This document shows positions 37,314 through 46,296 of a stretch of DNA of 64,000 nucleotides, one piece after another. The stretch is from Verrucomicrobiales bacterium. GTDB lineage: Bacteria > Verrucomicrobiota > Verrucomicrobiia > Verrucomicrobiales > DEV007. Both the position numbers and the translations under genes were made by a program. Within the stretch, counting starts at the first letter, position 1, and every line of letters begins with the position of its first letter. Under the pieces are notes generated by a model, which saw only the letters and a list, made by a program, of their open reading frames with translations, was not told the DNA's origin and ran no database searches. The stretch covers positions 1 to 64,000 of the forward strand of contig PAAG01000029.1 in assembly GCA_002698785.1 (NCBI GenBank), read 5' to 3'.

Positions 37314-37319
37314 TATAAT
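37314..37319 (+). promoter_or_regulatory. possible -10 box before the clpX-like gene
   Basis: A perfect TATAAT at 37314-37319 lies 55 bases before the clpX-like ATG. No good -35 element is at 17 bases, so support is weak. Confidence 0.3.
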
Positions 37320-37373
37320 CGAACAATCTTTGCAATTCGTAATCATAGACTCTAGAAAAACGTCAAAGTGATT

Positions 37374-38999
37374 ATGTCAGACAAAGACGACGACAGCAAA
37401 AAAGGATTTCCCGACCCGGAAGAAATTTCAAAGAGACTTTCGGATTTTCTGAAATCGAGTTTCGGAGAGAACGTTTCGTTCACTACCATGATGGATTCTG
37501 CGAATTCGTTTACGGGACCAACTCAGGAGGAGCCCTCCGGAGAGAACCACGATTTGCGTGAGGAGCCGCAAGCGAAGATCCATGATTTCGACTTGATTCC
37601 AAGGCAGATCAAAGCGCATCTGGACCGATTTGTAATCCAACAGGACGAGGCGAAGAAAGCGCTGGCGATTGCGGTATGCGATCACTACAACCACGCCAAA
37701 TACTTGCGGCGCCTCGCGAAGGAAGATCCTGACAAAGCTGCGTCCATTGAGTTTGCCAAGCAGAATGTCATTATCGTAGGTCCCACTGGTGTGGGTAAAA
37801 CATACCTCGTGAAACACATCGCAGAGTTGATCGGCGTTCCTTTCGTAAAGGCCGACGCAACGAAATTCTCTGAGACGGGATATGTGGGTGCGGACGTTGA
37901 TGATCTCGTGAGGGAGCTGCTCCGCAAGGCGGATGGTGATCTGGAACTGGCCGAGCATGGCATCATTTACATTGATGAAATCGATAAGATCGCATCGGCT
38001 GGTAATTCGATGGGGCGCGACGTGAGTGGCCGCGGTGTTCAAACGACTTTATTGAAGCTCATGGAAGAGACGGAGGTGCCAATGCGGAACCCACAGGATA
38101 TCCAGTCTCAGATGCAGGCGATGATGGAAATGAGCAAAGGCCGGAATTCCGGCAGAGACACCATCAATACACGCCATATTCTTTTCATCGTCAGCGGTGC
38201 CTTTTCAGGGTTGGAGCAGATTGTTGAAAAACGACTGCGTCAGGGAGCAATCGGGTTTGGTGCAGCTGGATCAGATGATACCAATTCGATCTCGCTTCAC
38301 GAGTCTGTGGGCACTCAGGATTTCATCGAATTTGGGTTCGAAGCTGAATTCATCGGGCGCCTTCCTGTTCGGGTGGTGTGCGATCACCTCGAAGCGGCAG
38401 ACCTCTTCGACATCATGAAGTATTCGGAGGGGAGCTTGATTCGCCAGTATGAAAGAGAGTTTGAATCATTTGGTATCCAGGCCCGCTTCACAGATGAGGC
38501 TCTCGAAGAGATTTCCGAGAGAGCTGCCAAAGAAAAGACTGGTGCACGAGGCCTTGTCACTGTCTGTGAAAGACTTTTGAGGAATTTTAAATTCGAACTC
38601 CCGGGTACGACGGTAACAGAACTATCCATAGACGAAGAGGTCGCCGAAGACCCAGAAAAGGTGCTCCAACGCCTCATCGAGGAATCAAACTCAGTTGGAG
38701 ACACTCGGATAGTGTCGGAAATCGCAGCATTTCGTCGGAAGTTCGAGGAGGAACACGGGGTAAAACTGACTTTTGAATCGGAAGCCGTGAGCCGACTGGC
38801 GGAACTGGCCGAAGAGCGCAACCAGAGCGTCCTGCAATTGTGCGAAGAACTCTTCCATGATTACCAGTTCGGGCTCAAGCTCATACAAAAGAATACTGGC
38901 CAGCAGTCCTTTCCCATAACGACCGCAGCCATCGAGCGGCCGGACAAGTATTTGAGCGGTCTCGTGGTAGCGAGTTACCGAGACGATTCGGAGCAATAA
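37374..38999 (+). CDS. ClpX-like AAA+ unfoldase without zinc-binding domain
   Basis: About 541 residues from ATG 37374. The AAA+ module has Walker A GPTGVGKT (about 136-143), Walker B IIYIDEIDKIA, pore-loop GYVGADV (ClpX GYVGEDV) and the ClpP-docking-like IGFGA stretch. ARGL-type sensor 2 is at TGARGLVTV. These suggest a working unfoldase able to dock to ClpP. The N-terminal four-cysteine zinc domain of ordinary ClpX is replaced by about 70 acidic residues, and the C-terminus is longer by some 120 residues of helices. So adaptors and substrates probably differ from housekeeping ClpX. No clpP lies adjacent. Confidence 0.85.
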   Translation: MSDKDDDSKKGFPDPEEISKRLSDFLKSSFGENVSFTTMMDSANSFTGPTQEEPSGENHDLREEPQAKIHDFDLIPRQIKAHLDRFVIQQDEAKKALAIAVCDHYNHAKYLRRLAKEDPDKAASIEFAKQNVIIVGPTGVGKTYLVKHIAELIGVPFVKADATKFSETGYVGADVDDLVRELLRKADGDLELAEHGIIYIDEIDKIASAGNSMGRDVSGRGVQTTLLKLMEETEVPMRNPQDIQSQMQAMMEMSKGRNSGRDTINTRHILFIVSGAFSGLEQIVEKRLRQGAIGFGAAGSDDTNSISLHESVGTQDFIEFGFEAEFIGRLPVRVVCDHLEAADLFDIMKYSEGSLIRQYEREFESFGIQARFTDEALEEISERAAKEKTGARGLVTVCERLLRNFKFELPGTTVTELSIDEEVAEDPEKVLQRLIEESNSVGDTRIVSEIAAFRRKFEEEHGVKLTFESEAVSRLAELAEERNQSVLQLCEELFHDYQFGLKLIQKNTGQQSFPITTAAIERPDKYLSGLVVASYRDDSEQ

Positions 39000-39104
39000 T
39001 CCGCCCGATCAGCGGCGAGATACTTGCAGTATCAGGGCTGGCGCAAAACTTCACGTCAGCGCACTCAATTGCCTTGATTTCGTTTATAAATACAATAATC
39101 TCCA

Positions 39105-39110
39105 TATAAT
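39105..39110 (+). promoter_or_regulatory. possible -10 box before the histidine kinase
   Basis: TATAAT at 39105-39110 in a locally AT-rich patch about 150 bases before the kinase ATG. The hexamer 17 bases upstream is a poor -35. The rest of the 261-base gap holds nothing I can identify. Confidence 0.3.
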
Positions 39111-39260
39111 CGGTGCTGACTTCGTCAGTCTTCGGAGAACTCCTCTTCTGTCTCTTTCTTCGTTCGGAAAACCCGGCGTGCTCAGTGGGAGTGTCCTCAT
39201 TTTAGAACTTGAAACAGTTTGAGCAAAAAGACGCAAACTCCCAGGTCGAAGCATTCGGCA

Positions 39261-41972
39261 ATGAGCATCCGCGAGAAGCTAACCCTCGCGTTCGCTCTCG
39301 TAGGGCTCTTTCCGATTCTCGCCTTGGTGATTCTTTCCTATCGCTTCAATGGGAAGCAGATCCGCGAAGATGCACATCGGCGCAATTCTCTCATTGCGAA
39401 TGAAATTGCCAACCAGATTGAGTCCACTATCGAGATGACTCTTTGGGGGATCGAGAACCTCGCAACAAACCCGGATTTGATTAATGACAGCCAGGCGCGT
39501 CGAGAAAGACTGGCGGAGATACACCGCATCCAATCTGGCAGGCTGACTTCGCTGTCTTTGCTGGATGCGGACGGGCGCACCATCGAGTCGACTTCACCGT
39601 TCTCCCAGGCACAGGACGGATCGCCCTGGTTTCAGGCAGCTCGAGACCGAAATCATCCCGTCGTTTCGTCCCCTCTGAAGAGCTCCGAGACCGGAGAGTT
39701 GTCACTTTCGATTTACCTACCCGTGTCGAAGGCCCCGGCAGGGGATACCAGGGTGATCCGGGCAAGTTTCCCGTTTGCAGTGATTCGAAATTCGGTATCT
39801 GGCCTGGAACGGAACAGCGATTCGTTTATGGCACTGTTAGACGGACAGGGTAATGTCCTTTTTTCGAACTTGGCCGTAGAGCCTTTGAAGCGGCTGAACC
39901 AAAAATTACCTTCCGACTATTGGAACGAAAACCCCAGCGGCACATATCGGATGCCGTCCAATGGGCGGGACTACGAATTCGTCTCTCTGGAGGTCAACCC
40001 GGGTTTTCAATTGGACAGCAGTCAATCGTGGAGACTCGTTTGGTTTGAGGATCGAAAGAATGTCCTGGCGCTATTGCACCAGCATTCGTTGAATCACTTC
40101 GTTGCCGCGACGTTTGGATTGACCTTTGCCATAGCGTTAGGGTTCTGGGCGGGAGCTCATCTGTCCAGTCCGCTTCAGGGCTTGTATCGAGCGGTCCTTC
40201 GAGTTGCGAAAGGTGACCTTGATGTAAGGCTTCCAGAACAGTCCGGATCCATTGAAACAAATGCTGTAGCAGCTTCGTTCAACAACATGATGGCCCAGTT
40301 GAAGGAGACGCAGGATTCACTTGGTTGGGCTCTGGAAGAACAGAAAGGGCATCGGCAGATGGCCGAGTCGTTGACCACCCAGATGGCAGCCTCTTACGAG
40401 GCGGTCCAGCACGGACTGCTTTTGACAGACAGCCGTGACCGGATTGTTCTGGCAAACTCAGCGTTGCTGGAGGCGTTTGGAATGGGGGACATGTTTCTCT
40501 CGGAACAGGAAGTCGGAATCCTTCTCGACGAAGTGGTAAAACGGTGTGATCCTCCCGAGGAATTCAGGAAGCTGATTGATGAGATTTTTGAAGATCCAAA
40601 ATCGGTGTGCGATGTGGAGTTTGCGTTCCAAATGGACAAAACTCGAACCTTCTCGGTTTTTACGGCTCCTGTATTTCGAGGCGAAAGACAGGGACCAGAG
40701 GGAAGGGTCTGGATCTTTTGCGATCTAACAGAACAGCGTCAGTTGCAGGAGCAATTGCAGCAAAGCCAGAAGATGGAAGCTGTCGGGCGTCTCGCAGGGG
40801 GCATCGCACACGATTTCAACAACCTTCTTACTTCGATCTCAGGTAATCTCGCTTTGGCTGAACACGGTTTGTCGGACCTCGGTATTCCAGCGGTGAAGCT
40901 CTCTCAGGTAAACGAGCACGTTCATACTGCACAGAGATCGGCAAGCCGTGCCAGTTCCCTGGTCAGTCAGTTGTTGGGCTATTCTCGCTCCAGCGCCATC
41001 AAGTTGGAAAAGGTGGATCTCAATTCGATCGTGTGGGATACGGAAGAAATTCTGCGCTATACCCTTGAGCCGAACGTCGACCTGGATCTCGATTGCGATG
41101 AAGACCTGTGGCTCGTAGAGGCAGACGTCATCCAGGTTCAGCAGGTCTTGCTCAATCTTTGTGTGAACGCTAGTGACGCCATTAGTGGAAAAGGTTCGAT
41201 TCGAGTGCGCACTCGCAATGCGACATGGGAAAAGAACGACCGTCCTTCTGATCGGATGAATTACGTCTGTCTCGAGGTAGAAGACGACGGCGTTGGAATG
41301 AACCAGTCAGACTGCGACAAGGTTTTCGAGCCATTCTTCACGACCAAAGAACAGGGGAAAGGAACCGGGCTTGGATTACCCATGTGTCTGGGGATTGTGG
41401 AGCAACATGGCGGTTGGATCGAGGTTGAATCACAAGAGGGTGTGGGCACGACTGTTTCCATCTACCTGCCACGATCCAACGGCGGCAAGGTAGCAAAGAG
41501 AAAAGCGAAAAAGCGGGGAGACTCTTCCCCCGCGCAGGCGACATTCACGGCCGCTCAGGAAAAAGGAACCATTCTCGTCGTGGATGATGAGCCATCTGTC
41601 AGGATCGTAGCGGAGAGCGTGCTGAAACGGAATGGGTTTCAAGTGATCACGGCCTGCAATGGAAAGGAAGCAGTCGAACTCAGCCTGAAAATGGGCGATG
41701 AAATCCAACTCATCGTCATGGATTTTACCATGCCCGTTATGTGTGGGCGGGAGGCGTTTCAATTGATGGCGCGGGATTTCCCTGATCGTCCGGTCATTAT
41801 TTGTAGCGGCTACATCACGGAGGTCGAAGATTTCCGCACAGAAGACGGAATCGCACCATGCGAATTCATCCAGAAGCCGTACAGCCTCGAAGCATTTGTC
41901 GAAATCGTCTTTCGAATTCTCGAAAGCAACCAGTTGGAGCAGGATGAAGAAGCCATCGGCCTGCCTTCGTAG
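39261..41972 (+). CDS. hybrid sensor histidine kinase/response regulator
   Basis: About 903 residues from ATG 39261 (MSIREKLTLAF); a TTG 14 codons earlier is less likely. Parts in order: membrane helix (about 7-26), a Cache-like periplasmic sensor (about 45-270), a second helix (about 280-300), HAMP, a coiled coil, a PAS domain (about 380-500), HisKA with AGGIAHDFNNLL (phospho-accepting His), HATPase with N-box NLCVNASDAISG, G1 DDGVGM and G2 GKGTGLGLPM, and a C-terminal receiver with VVDDEPS and phospho-Asp in VMDFTMPV. It perceives a small molecule outside and probably passes phosphate to a separate histidine phosphotransfer protein. No partner regulator is adjacent. Confidence 0.93.
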   Translation: MSIREKLTLAFALVGLFPILALVILSYRFNGKQIREDAHRRNSLIANEIANQIESTIEMTLWGIENLATNPDLINDSQARRERLAEIHRIQSGRLTSLSLLDADGRTIESTSPFSQAQDGSPWFQAARDRNHPVVSSPLKSSETGELSLSIYLPVSKAPAGDTRVIRASFPFAVIRNSVSGLERNSDSFMALLDGQGNVLFSNLAVEPLKRLNQKLPSDYWNENPSGTYRMPSNGRDYEFVSLEVNPGFQLDSSQSWRLVWFEDRKNVLALLHQHSLNHFVAATFGLTFAIALGFWAGAHLSSPLQGLYRAVLRVAKGDLDVRLPEQSGSIETNAVAASFNNMMAQLKETQDSLGWALEEQKGHRQMAESLTTQMAASYEAVQHGLLLTDSRDRIVLANSALLEAFGMGDMFLSEQEVGILLDEVVKRCDPPEEFRKLIDEIFEDPKSVCDVEFAFQMDKTRTFSVFTAPVFRGERQGPEGRVWIFCDLTEQRQLQEQLQQSQKMEAVGRLAGGIAHDFNNLLTSISGNLALAEHGLSDLGIPAVKLSQVNEHVHTAQRSASRASSLVSQLLGYSRSSAIKLEKVDLNSIVWDTEEILRYTLEPNVDLDLDCDEDLWLVEADVIQVQQVLLNLCVNASDAISGKGSIRVRTRNATWEKNDRPSDRMNYVCLEVEDDGVGMNQSDCDKVFEPFFTTKEQGKGTGLGLPMCLGIVEQHGGWIEVESQEGVGTTVSIYLPRSNGGKVAKRKAKKRGDSSPAQATFTAAQEKGTILVVDDEPSVRIVAESVLKRNGFQVITACNGKEAVELSLKMGDEIQLIVMDFTMPVMCGREAFQLMARDFPDRPVIICSGYITEVEDFRTEDGIAPCEFIQKPYSLEAFVEIVFRILESNQLEQDEEAIGLPS

Positions 41973-42058
41973 AGAGATAAAGTTTTTATAAAATTCTCAA
42001 AACTGAGACTAAATATCAATTTAATTTGATAAAATGCGAATCTGAAGGACATTTTCGC

Positions 42059-42496
42059 ATGAGAATTTTTATTCTGTTGGCAGTGGTTGTTTCTACTGCA
42101 GCTGCGATTGTGTCATGCTCGACACGCTCTGCGTTTTCAAGAACCGAGTACATCACCTTGGAGGCGACAGGATACTGCAAGTGTGGCCAATGCTGTGGAT
42201 GGAAGCGGAATCTGCTTCTGCAGCCTGTGTATGCCTATGGTCCAAACAAAGGGGAAAAGAAGAAAATCGGAGAGACCGCATCAGGCACCAAGGCGAAGCC
42301 AAAGCACACGATCGCCGCAGATACAGATGTGTTTCCCTTCGGCACACGTATCAAGATCCCCGGTTACGGATGGGGAGTGGTAGAAGATCGCGGCGGTGCG
42401 ATCAAAGGCAAACGTATCGACCTTTTCTTCAAGACACACAAGCAGGCACTGGAGTGGGGTAGACAGACAGTCACAGTCGAAGTGGTCCGCCAGTGA
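42059..42496 (+). CDS. 3D-domain exported protein (probable murein-acting)
   Basis: About 145 residues from ATG 42059; upstream in-frame codons are AT-rich leader. A signal peptide ends in a possible lipobox (IVSCS). The body is a 3D domain: EATGYCKCGQCCGWKRN, KAKPKHTIAADTDVFPFGTRIKIPGYGWGVVEDRGGAIKGKRIDLFF, with the three conserved Asp residues. Such a domain is the catalytic barrel of MltA-type lytic transglycosylases and of resuscitation-promoting factors. The Cys-rich start (C-x-C-x2-C-C) may bind metal or form disulfides. It probably cuts or binds peptidoglycan. Its 3' end overlaps a decayed gene on the other strand. Confidence 0.85.
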   Translation: MRIFILLAVVVSTAAAIVSCSTRSAFSRTEYITLEATGYCKCGQCCGWKRNLLLQPVYAYGPNKGEKKKIGETASGTKAKPKHTIAADTDVFPFGTRIKIPGYGWGVVEDRGGAIKGKRIDLFFKTHKQALEWGRQTVTVEVVRQ

Positions 42497-42770
42497 GTGT
42501 TGGGCGACTCAATGAGAGAAATCCGAGGTCGCAACTGGTAGCTTTGCCAGTCGCGCGCTGAACCAGAGTCGCGCTCAGTGCGGAGGCAAATTTGAAGCCG
42601 TGTCCGGAAAGGCCAGCTGAAAAGCAACGCTCGCTATCTTCTGGTTCTACCTCCCGATTGTCCGCGAGAGGATCGTTTTTGAACCGTCACACCTCAGTGA
42701 TCGACTACTTTGATACCCTTTGTATCAATGGCAGGGAAACAGCATTCTCGTCAGATGCGAAGCCCGATCC
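42471..42770 (-). pseudogene. decayed monomeric sarcosine oxidase (SoxA/MTOX family)
   Basis: On the minus strand a frame of 71 codons without start runs from 42686 to a stop at 42471. Its DNREVEPEDSE matches the DREV..PEDE segment, and SAGLSGHGFKFAS followed by TGKATSCDLGFLSLSRPTL matches the C-terminal end of monomeric sarcosine oxidases (GFSGHGFKF, then TGKT..D...F...RP). Just upstream, in another frame, lies DTKGIKVVDH, matching the GFKL/KVxxH strand. So there are at least one frameshift and a stop, plus a deletion of about 50 residues between PEDSE and AGLSG that removes the covalent-FAD cysteine region. The product cannot be active. Limits upstream are approximate. Confidence 0.75.
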
Positions 42771-42847
42771 CAGACGGGGACAATCTTCACTTGTCAGAAG
42801 CGGGGAGGATATGAGACGGTTCTCTCGTCGAGACTGCCTCGTAAGCG

Positions 42848-43321
42848 ATGAGTAACGAGACCCCATTTATACGCGGAATTAAGTTCCTTCAGGCAAACGC
42901 CCTCTTTGGGGGATTCACTGAAAAAGACCTCGAGGCAGTTCTCCCGCTGATGGAAGAAGAATCGTTCAAAGAGGGAGATTACATCATCCGGGAGGGCGAA
43001 ACCGGCGATCGCCTGCACTTTATCGAAAAAGGTCGGGTCGATGTTACCAAAGATACAAAAGACGGGGAGACACTCCTGACCACCCTGGGGCCCGGCGATG
43101 AATTTGGCGAAATGGAACTCATCGATATTCGTCCTCGATCTGCCACCGTCCGAGCTGTTGAGGAGGTAGTCACCCTTTCCCTGACGAACCGCAATCTGTT
43201 GCGCCTCTATCACAACGATGTCGAAATCTTCGCACGCCTCGTCCTGAATCTGGCACGCGAAGTCAGCAGACGCTTTCGCAAGGCGGAAGAGCGGTGGTTT
43301 GGGGATGAGGAAGCCACCTGA
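42848..43321 (+). CDS. stand-alone cyclic-nucleotide-binding protein
   Basis: A 157-residue cNMP-binding fold (FGGFTEKDLEAVLPLMEEESFKEGDYIIREGETGDRLHFIEKGRVDV...GPGDEFGEMELIDIRPRSATVRA). The phosphate-binding cassette keeps FGEMELID...RSATV, with the Glu and Arg that contact the nucleotide, so cAMP or cGMP binding is plausible. There is no helix-turn-helix after it, thus it is not a Crp-type regulator; the short helical C-terminus may be for dimerising. It starts at ATG 42848, next to the decayed oxidase, and ends 75 bases before an SHD1 gene. Confidence 0.85.
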   Translation: MSNETPFIRGIKFLQANALFGGFTEKDLEAVLPLMEEESFKEGDYIIREGETGDRLHFIEKGRVDVTKDTKDGETLLTTLGPGDEFGEMELIDIRPRSATVRAVEEVVTLSLTNRNLLRLYHNDVEIFARLVLNLAREVSRRFRKAEERWFGDEEAT

Positions 43322-43396
43322 TCCCGCCTTTGCATCACACTCGATATTTCTATCCGTTCTGCTAAGATTCCCTTCGCTATTAAGGTAATCCCCGAA

Positions 43397-44242
43397 ATGA
43401 AAACGCTCCCTATTTACGTGCTCCTCTTTTTCGCATGCCTCACGATATCTCTCGCTGAAGATTCCCTGCGCGACTGGACCAATACGGAAGGAAAAACCAT
43501 CACTGCTGAACTGGTCGACCTCCAGGGAGATACCGCTACCCTCCGGATGGAGAACGGTAGAAAATACGAAGTCGCCCTCGCCACTCTCAGCGAGACAGAT
43601 CGCGAGTACGCTGCCAAGTGGCAGGCAGAAAAAGATGCTGCTGCCAGCGCCGAGGAAAAAGGGTTCGAAATCGGTGTTCCCACCGATGTCATCGTAAAAT
43701 CACCATTCGATCAGGATACTCCCGTTACCCGAAAAGCATCACTCGCCGGATGGCAGGCCGGCATCGGTCAGTGGCGCATTGAGGATGGTGCTCTCATTGG
43801 CGACGAGGTGGCCGAAGACAACCACCCCTCCTCGCTCACCCATCGCTTCGAGACCGATAATCTCATTATCACCGCCCAGGTTCAGCTAGGCACCGCCACC
43901 CAGATCGCCTTTGCCTGCCGCGACACCGTGCCGCCAAACAATCACCTGGGGCGCCTCTATATCACTCCGGATAAGCTCTGGATTCAGCATATGTCAGGCA
44001 TTTCCAAGACTACCAAAGCCGAGAGGCTTACTACCGTGGATGTCGATATTGATCCTGACAAATGGTACGACGTCACCATCGAAATCATCGGCGACCACTA
44101 CCGCGCTACCGTCGGCGACGAAGAACTCGAAGCCACCCATTCTCGCTTTGCCGATGCCAAAGGCATCGTAGCCCTCGTAAACAAAGGGCAGGGAGCAAAG
44201 TTCAAGAACGTGGAACTCTGGAAAGCTGAGCCGAAGGAGTAA
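43397..44242 (+). CDS. SHD1-domain exported protein, second paralogue
   Basis: A 281-residue exported protein (signal peptide to about ISLAED). SHD1 module LRDWTNTEGKTITAELVDLQ...ENGRKYEVALATLSETDREYAAK is followed by a DUF1080-like concanavalin domain with ENHP and WRIEDGALIGDEV. It aligns along its length with the 10684-11568 protein (shared RDWTN..G.TI.AE, ENGR.Y.VAL.TLS..D.EYA). Probably periplasmic or surface located; ligand unknown. Its sequence is conspicuously rich in C-ending codons compared with its neighbours, for example in GCC, ACC and CTC, which might reflect high expression or different origin. The convergent thioesterase gene ends four bases away. Confidence 0.75.
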   Translation: MKTLPIYVLLFFACLTISLAEDSLRDWTNTEGKTITAELVDLQGDTATLRMENGRKYEVALATLSETDREYAAKWQAEKDAAASAEEKGFEIGVPTDVIVKSPFDQDTPVTRKASLAGWQAGIGQWRIEDGALIGDEVAEDNHPSSLTHRFETDNLIITAQVQLGTATQIAFACRDTVPPNNHLGRLYITPDKLWIQHMSGISKTTKAERLTTVDVDIDPDKWYDVTIEIIGDHYRATVGDEELEATHSRFADAKGIVALVNKGQGAKFKNVELWKAEPKE

Positions 44243-44246
44243 GCCG

Positions 44247-44654
44247 TTACCGCTCCGTCGAACCGAAAATCTCCGGTAACCGTGTTGGGCGCATCGTTTC
44301 GCTGGAGAGGCAGGCATGCACCGTATATCCCTCCGCCAATAGAGTATCGCCTCGTCGGACCTCACAGCAGGCTCGAACCCGAGTTCGCCCCATCTGCTCA
44401 AACCATCCATGGATCTCTAGCAGATCATCATACCGGGCGGGCTGCCGATAGTTGCAATGCGCTTCAATCACTGGGAGAATAATGCCTTCCTCTTCCATCT
44501 CCCGATAGGTCAGCCCCAGTTCTCGCAGGGCCTCGTTCCGAGACCTCTCGAAGTAGATCAGGAAATTGGCGTAATAGACCATCCCCATCTGATCGGTGTC
44601 AGCATACGGGACACGGTAGGAGTGTTGGCTCCGTGAGGATTGTTCGGGTGGCAT
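44247..44654 (-). CDS. YbgC/FadM-type acyl-CoA thioesterase
   Basis: A 135-residue hot-dog protein. The YbgC/4HBT signature YADTDQMGMVYYANFLIYFERSRNEAL contains the catalytic Asp and the Tyr/Asn pattern; YRQPARYDDLLEIHGWFEQMGRTRVRACCEV follows. It hydrolyses acyl-CoA esters, probably of short or medium chain, in the cytoplasm. In many Gram-negatives ybgC sits with tol-pal, but no such genes are here. It is monocistronic, convergent with the second SHD1 gene. The ATG at 44654 is close to the upstream divergent beta-helix gene (140 bases). Confidence 0.9.
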   Translation of the reverse strand: MPPEQSSRSQHSYRVPYADTDQMGMVYYANFLIYFERSRNEALRELGLTYREMEEEGIILPVIEAHCNYRQPARYDDLLEIHGWFEQMGRTRVRACCEVRRGDTLLAEGYTVHACLSSETMRPTRLPEIFGSTER

Positions 44655-44794
44655 GCCTCTACCTATCGAAAAGGAGATGAGAAATCAAATGGGTTGTAGA
44701 ATACCATCAACCTTGGGCGAATTTTCGAGGCAGACCGTCCGAAAAGAATGATTTACTACCTGTATTGTGTCGAATAGCCTTTCTCCAAATTGCT

Positions 44795-46294
44795 ATGAAA
44801 GGTCCCACTACTTTACTTACACGGTGCGTCACACTACTCCTTTTTCTGATCACATCGACAGTGGTTTCTCGATCTGCGGATGTGACGGTTCAGAATGGGA
44901 ATGCTTCTGGTCCCGGCTCTCTCCTTCAGGTCGTGTCGGATGCCGACCCTGGGTTTGTTATCGATTTTCACCCTGATCTATCGGGGGAAACCATTCCCAT
45001 ATCCGTTCCTATTGGCATCACCAAGAACCTCACCATTGACGGCAGGTCACTCACCAATCCGGTAACCATCACCGGCCAGGGAGTAAGACGCCTGATGACA
45101 GTTACTGGTGGAGCAGAGATTACCGTTCGCTCTGTCATCTTCACCGATGGGGCTGCAGATTCCGCTACGGATGGTACAAACCCCGCAGACGGGCAAAGTG
45201 GGGGCGCTTTCACTGTCATCGGCTCCGGGAGTACCCTCACCCTCATAAACTGTTCTGTTCAGAACAATCGTGCAGGTGAAGGGGGCAGTCAGACCGGTGG
45301 AGGAAGTTCCAATTCGGGCGGGAACGGTGGAAATGGTGGGGCGATTTCGGTAAGCTCCGGCGCTTTATTGAATATTATCGGCTGCACCTTTGTAAGCAAC
45401 TATGCTGGAGACGGCGGAGACGGAATTGCTCCTGCCAGCGACGCGGGGAACGGTGGCAGAGGAGGGGCTATCTACGCAGTCACCGCAGACATTACCATCA
45501 TCAACAGCACGTTTTCAGGCAATATTGCAGGGGACGGAGCAACTGATGGGGAAGCTCCGGGTTTTGGCGGAGAAGGAGGAGCCATCTTTCTGCTTTCATC
45601 TAGTCTCATCGCCTGCAACTCCACTTTCACTGCTAACCTTGGTGGCGACGCGGGCGGGCCGACAACCGGAGGAAGCGGAGGCGCCATATTTGCCTCTTCT
45701 TCTGACACCGAGCTGGGCAATACCATCGTAGCCGGAAACTCGAAAGGAAGCGGAAACGGAGCCGAGATCAGCGACGATATTCTGGAAACCGGGGGAACCA
45801 TTCTTTCCCTGGGCGGAAACTGCATTGGGAGCAACCGAACGATCGACACCGAGTTTCCAGTCGTGAACATGAACGGAGATCTCGTCGGGACTGCTGGCGC
45901 TCCTTTCGATCCGCAGCTCTTCGCTTTGCAGGACAATGGCGGGAAGACTCTTACACACGAACCGTTGCCGAATTCCCTCCTCATAGGAGCAGGGAATCCC
46001 ATGATTCTCCCGATGGACGCTTTTGATCTCGACGGAGATATGGATGTCATGGAATCCCTTCCCATCGATCAGACCGGTAGATCACGCATCGGCGGGGGAG
46101 CACTCGATATCGGGGCTATTGAATACGTTGAACCGGTTGTCAACGATAACGCAGTCCTGAAATCTCGCCTGAAACGCAAAATCAAAAAACTGCTCAAGCG
46201 AGTCAAGAAGCTCAAAAAAGCTGGCAAACGAACAGCAGCCAAGCGGGTAAAGAAGAAAGTCCGCAAGTTTAAGAAGCGATTGCGCGCCCTCTGA
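44795..46294 (+). CDS. exported beta-helix protein with highly basic C-terminal tail
   Basis: About 499 residues from ATG 44795; a TTG at 44765 is less likely. A signal peptide (to about VVSRSADV) is followed by a right-handed beta-helix of the choice-of-anchor-Q type (TLINCSVQNNRAGEGG, IGCTFVSNYAGDGG, INSTFSGNIAGDG, CNSTFTANLGGDAG, NTIVAGNSKG), with Gly-rich turns, and a terminal SLPIDQTGRSRIGGGALDIGAIEY. Right-handed helices of this sort bind or cut carbohydrate. The last 45 residues are almost all Lys/Arg with Leu/Ala spacing (KIKKLLKRVKKLKKAGKR pattern). This tail could tether it to anionic LPS or cell wall, which is my inference. It is followed by a small membrane protein 2 bases on. Confidence 0.8.
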   Translation: MKGPTTLLTRCVTLLLFLITSTVVSRSADVTVQNGNASGPGSLLQVVSDADPGFVIDFHPDLSGETIPISVPIGITKNLTIDGRSLTNPVTITGQGVRRLMTVTGGAEITVRSVIFTDGAADSATDGTNPADGQSGGAFTVIGSGSTLTLINCSVQNNRAGEGGSQTGGGSSNSGGNGGNGGAISVSSGALLNIIGCTFVSNYAGDGGDGIAPASDAGNGGRGGAIYAVTADITIINSTFSGNIAGDGATDGEAPGFGGEGGAIFLLSSSLIACNSTFTANLGGDAGGPTTGGSGGAIFASSSDTELGNTIVAGNSKGSGNGAEISDDILETGGTILSLGGNCIGSNRTIDTEFPVVNMNGDLVGTAGAPFDPQLFALQDNGGKTLTHEPLPNSLLIGAGNPMILPMDAFDLDGDMDVMESLPIDQTGRSRIGGGALDIGAIEYVEPVVNDNAVLKSRLKRKIKKLLKRVKKLKKAGKRTAAKRVKKKVRKFKKRLRAL

Positions 46295-46296
46295 GA

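Noticed and set aside
42592-42855. A possible plus-strand small gene before the cyclic-nucleotide protein
   Set aside because: Its translation is low in hydrophobic residues and the opposite strand shows recognisable sarcosine-oxidase remnants, so decay explains the region better.
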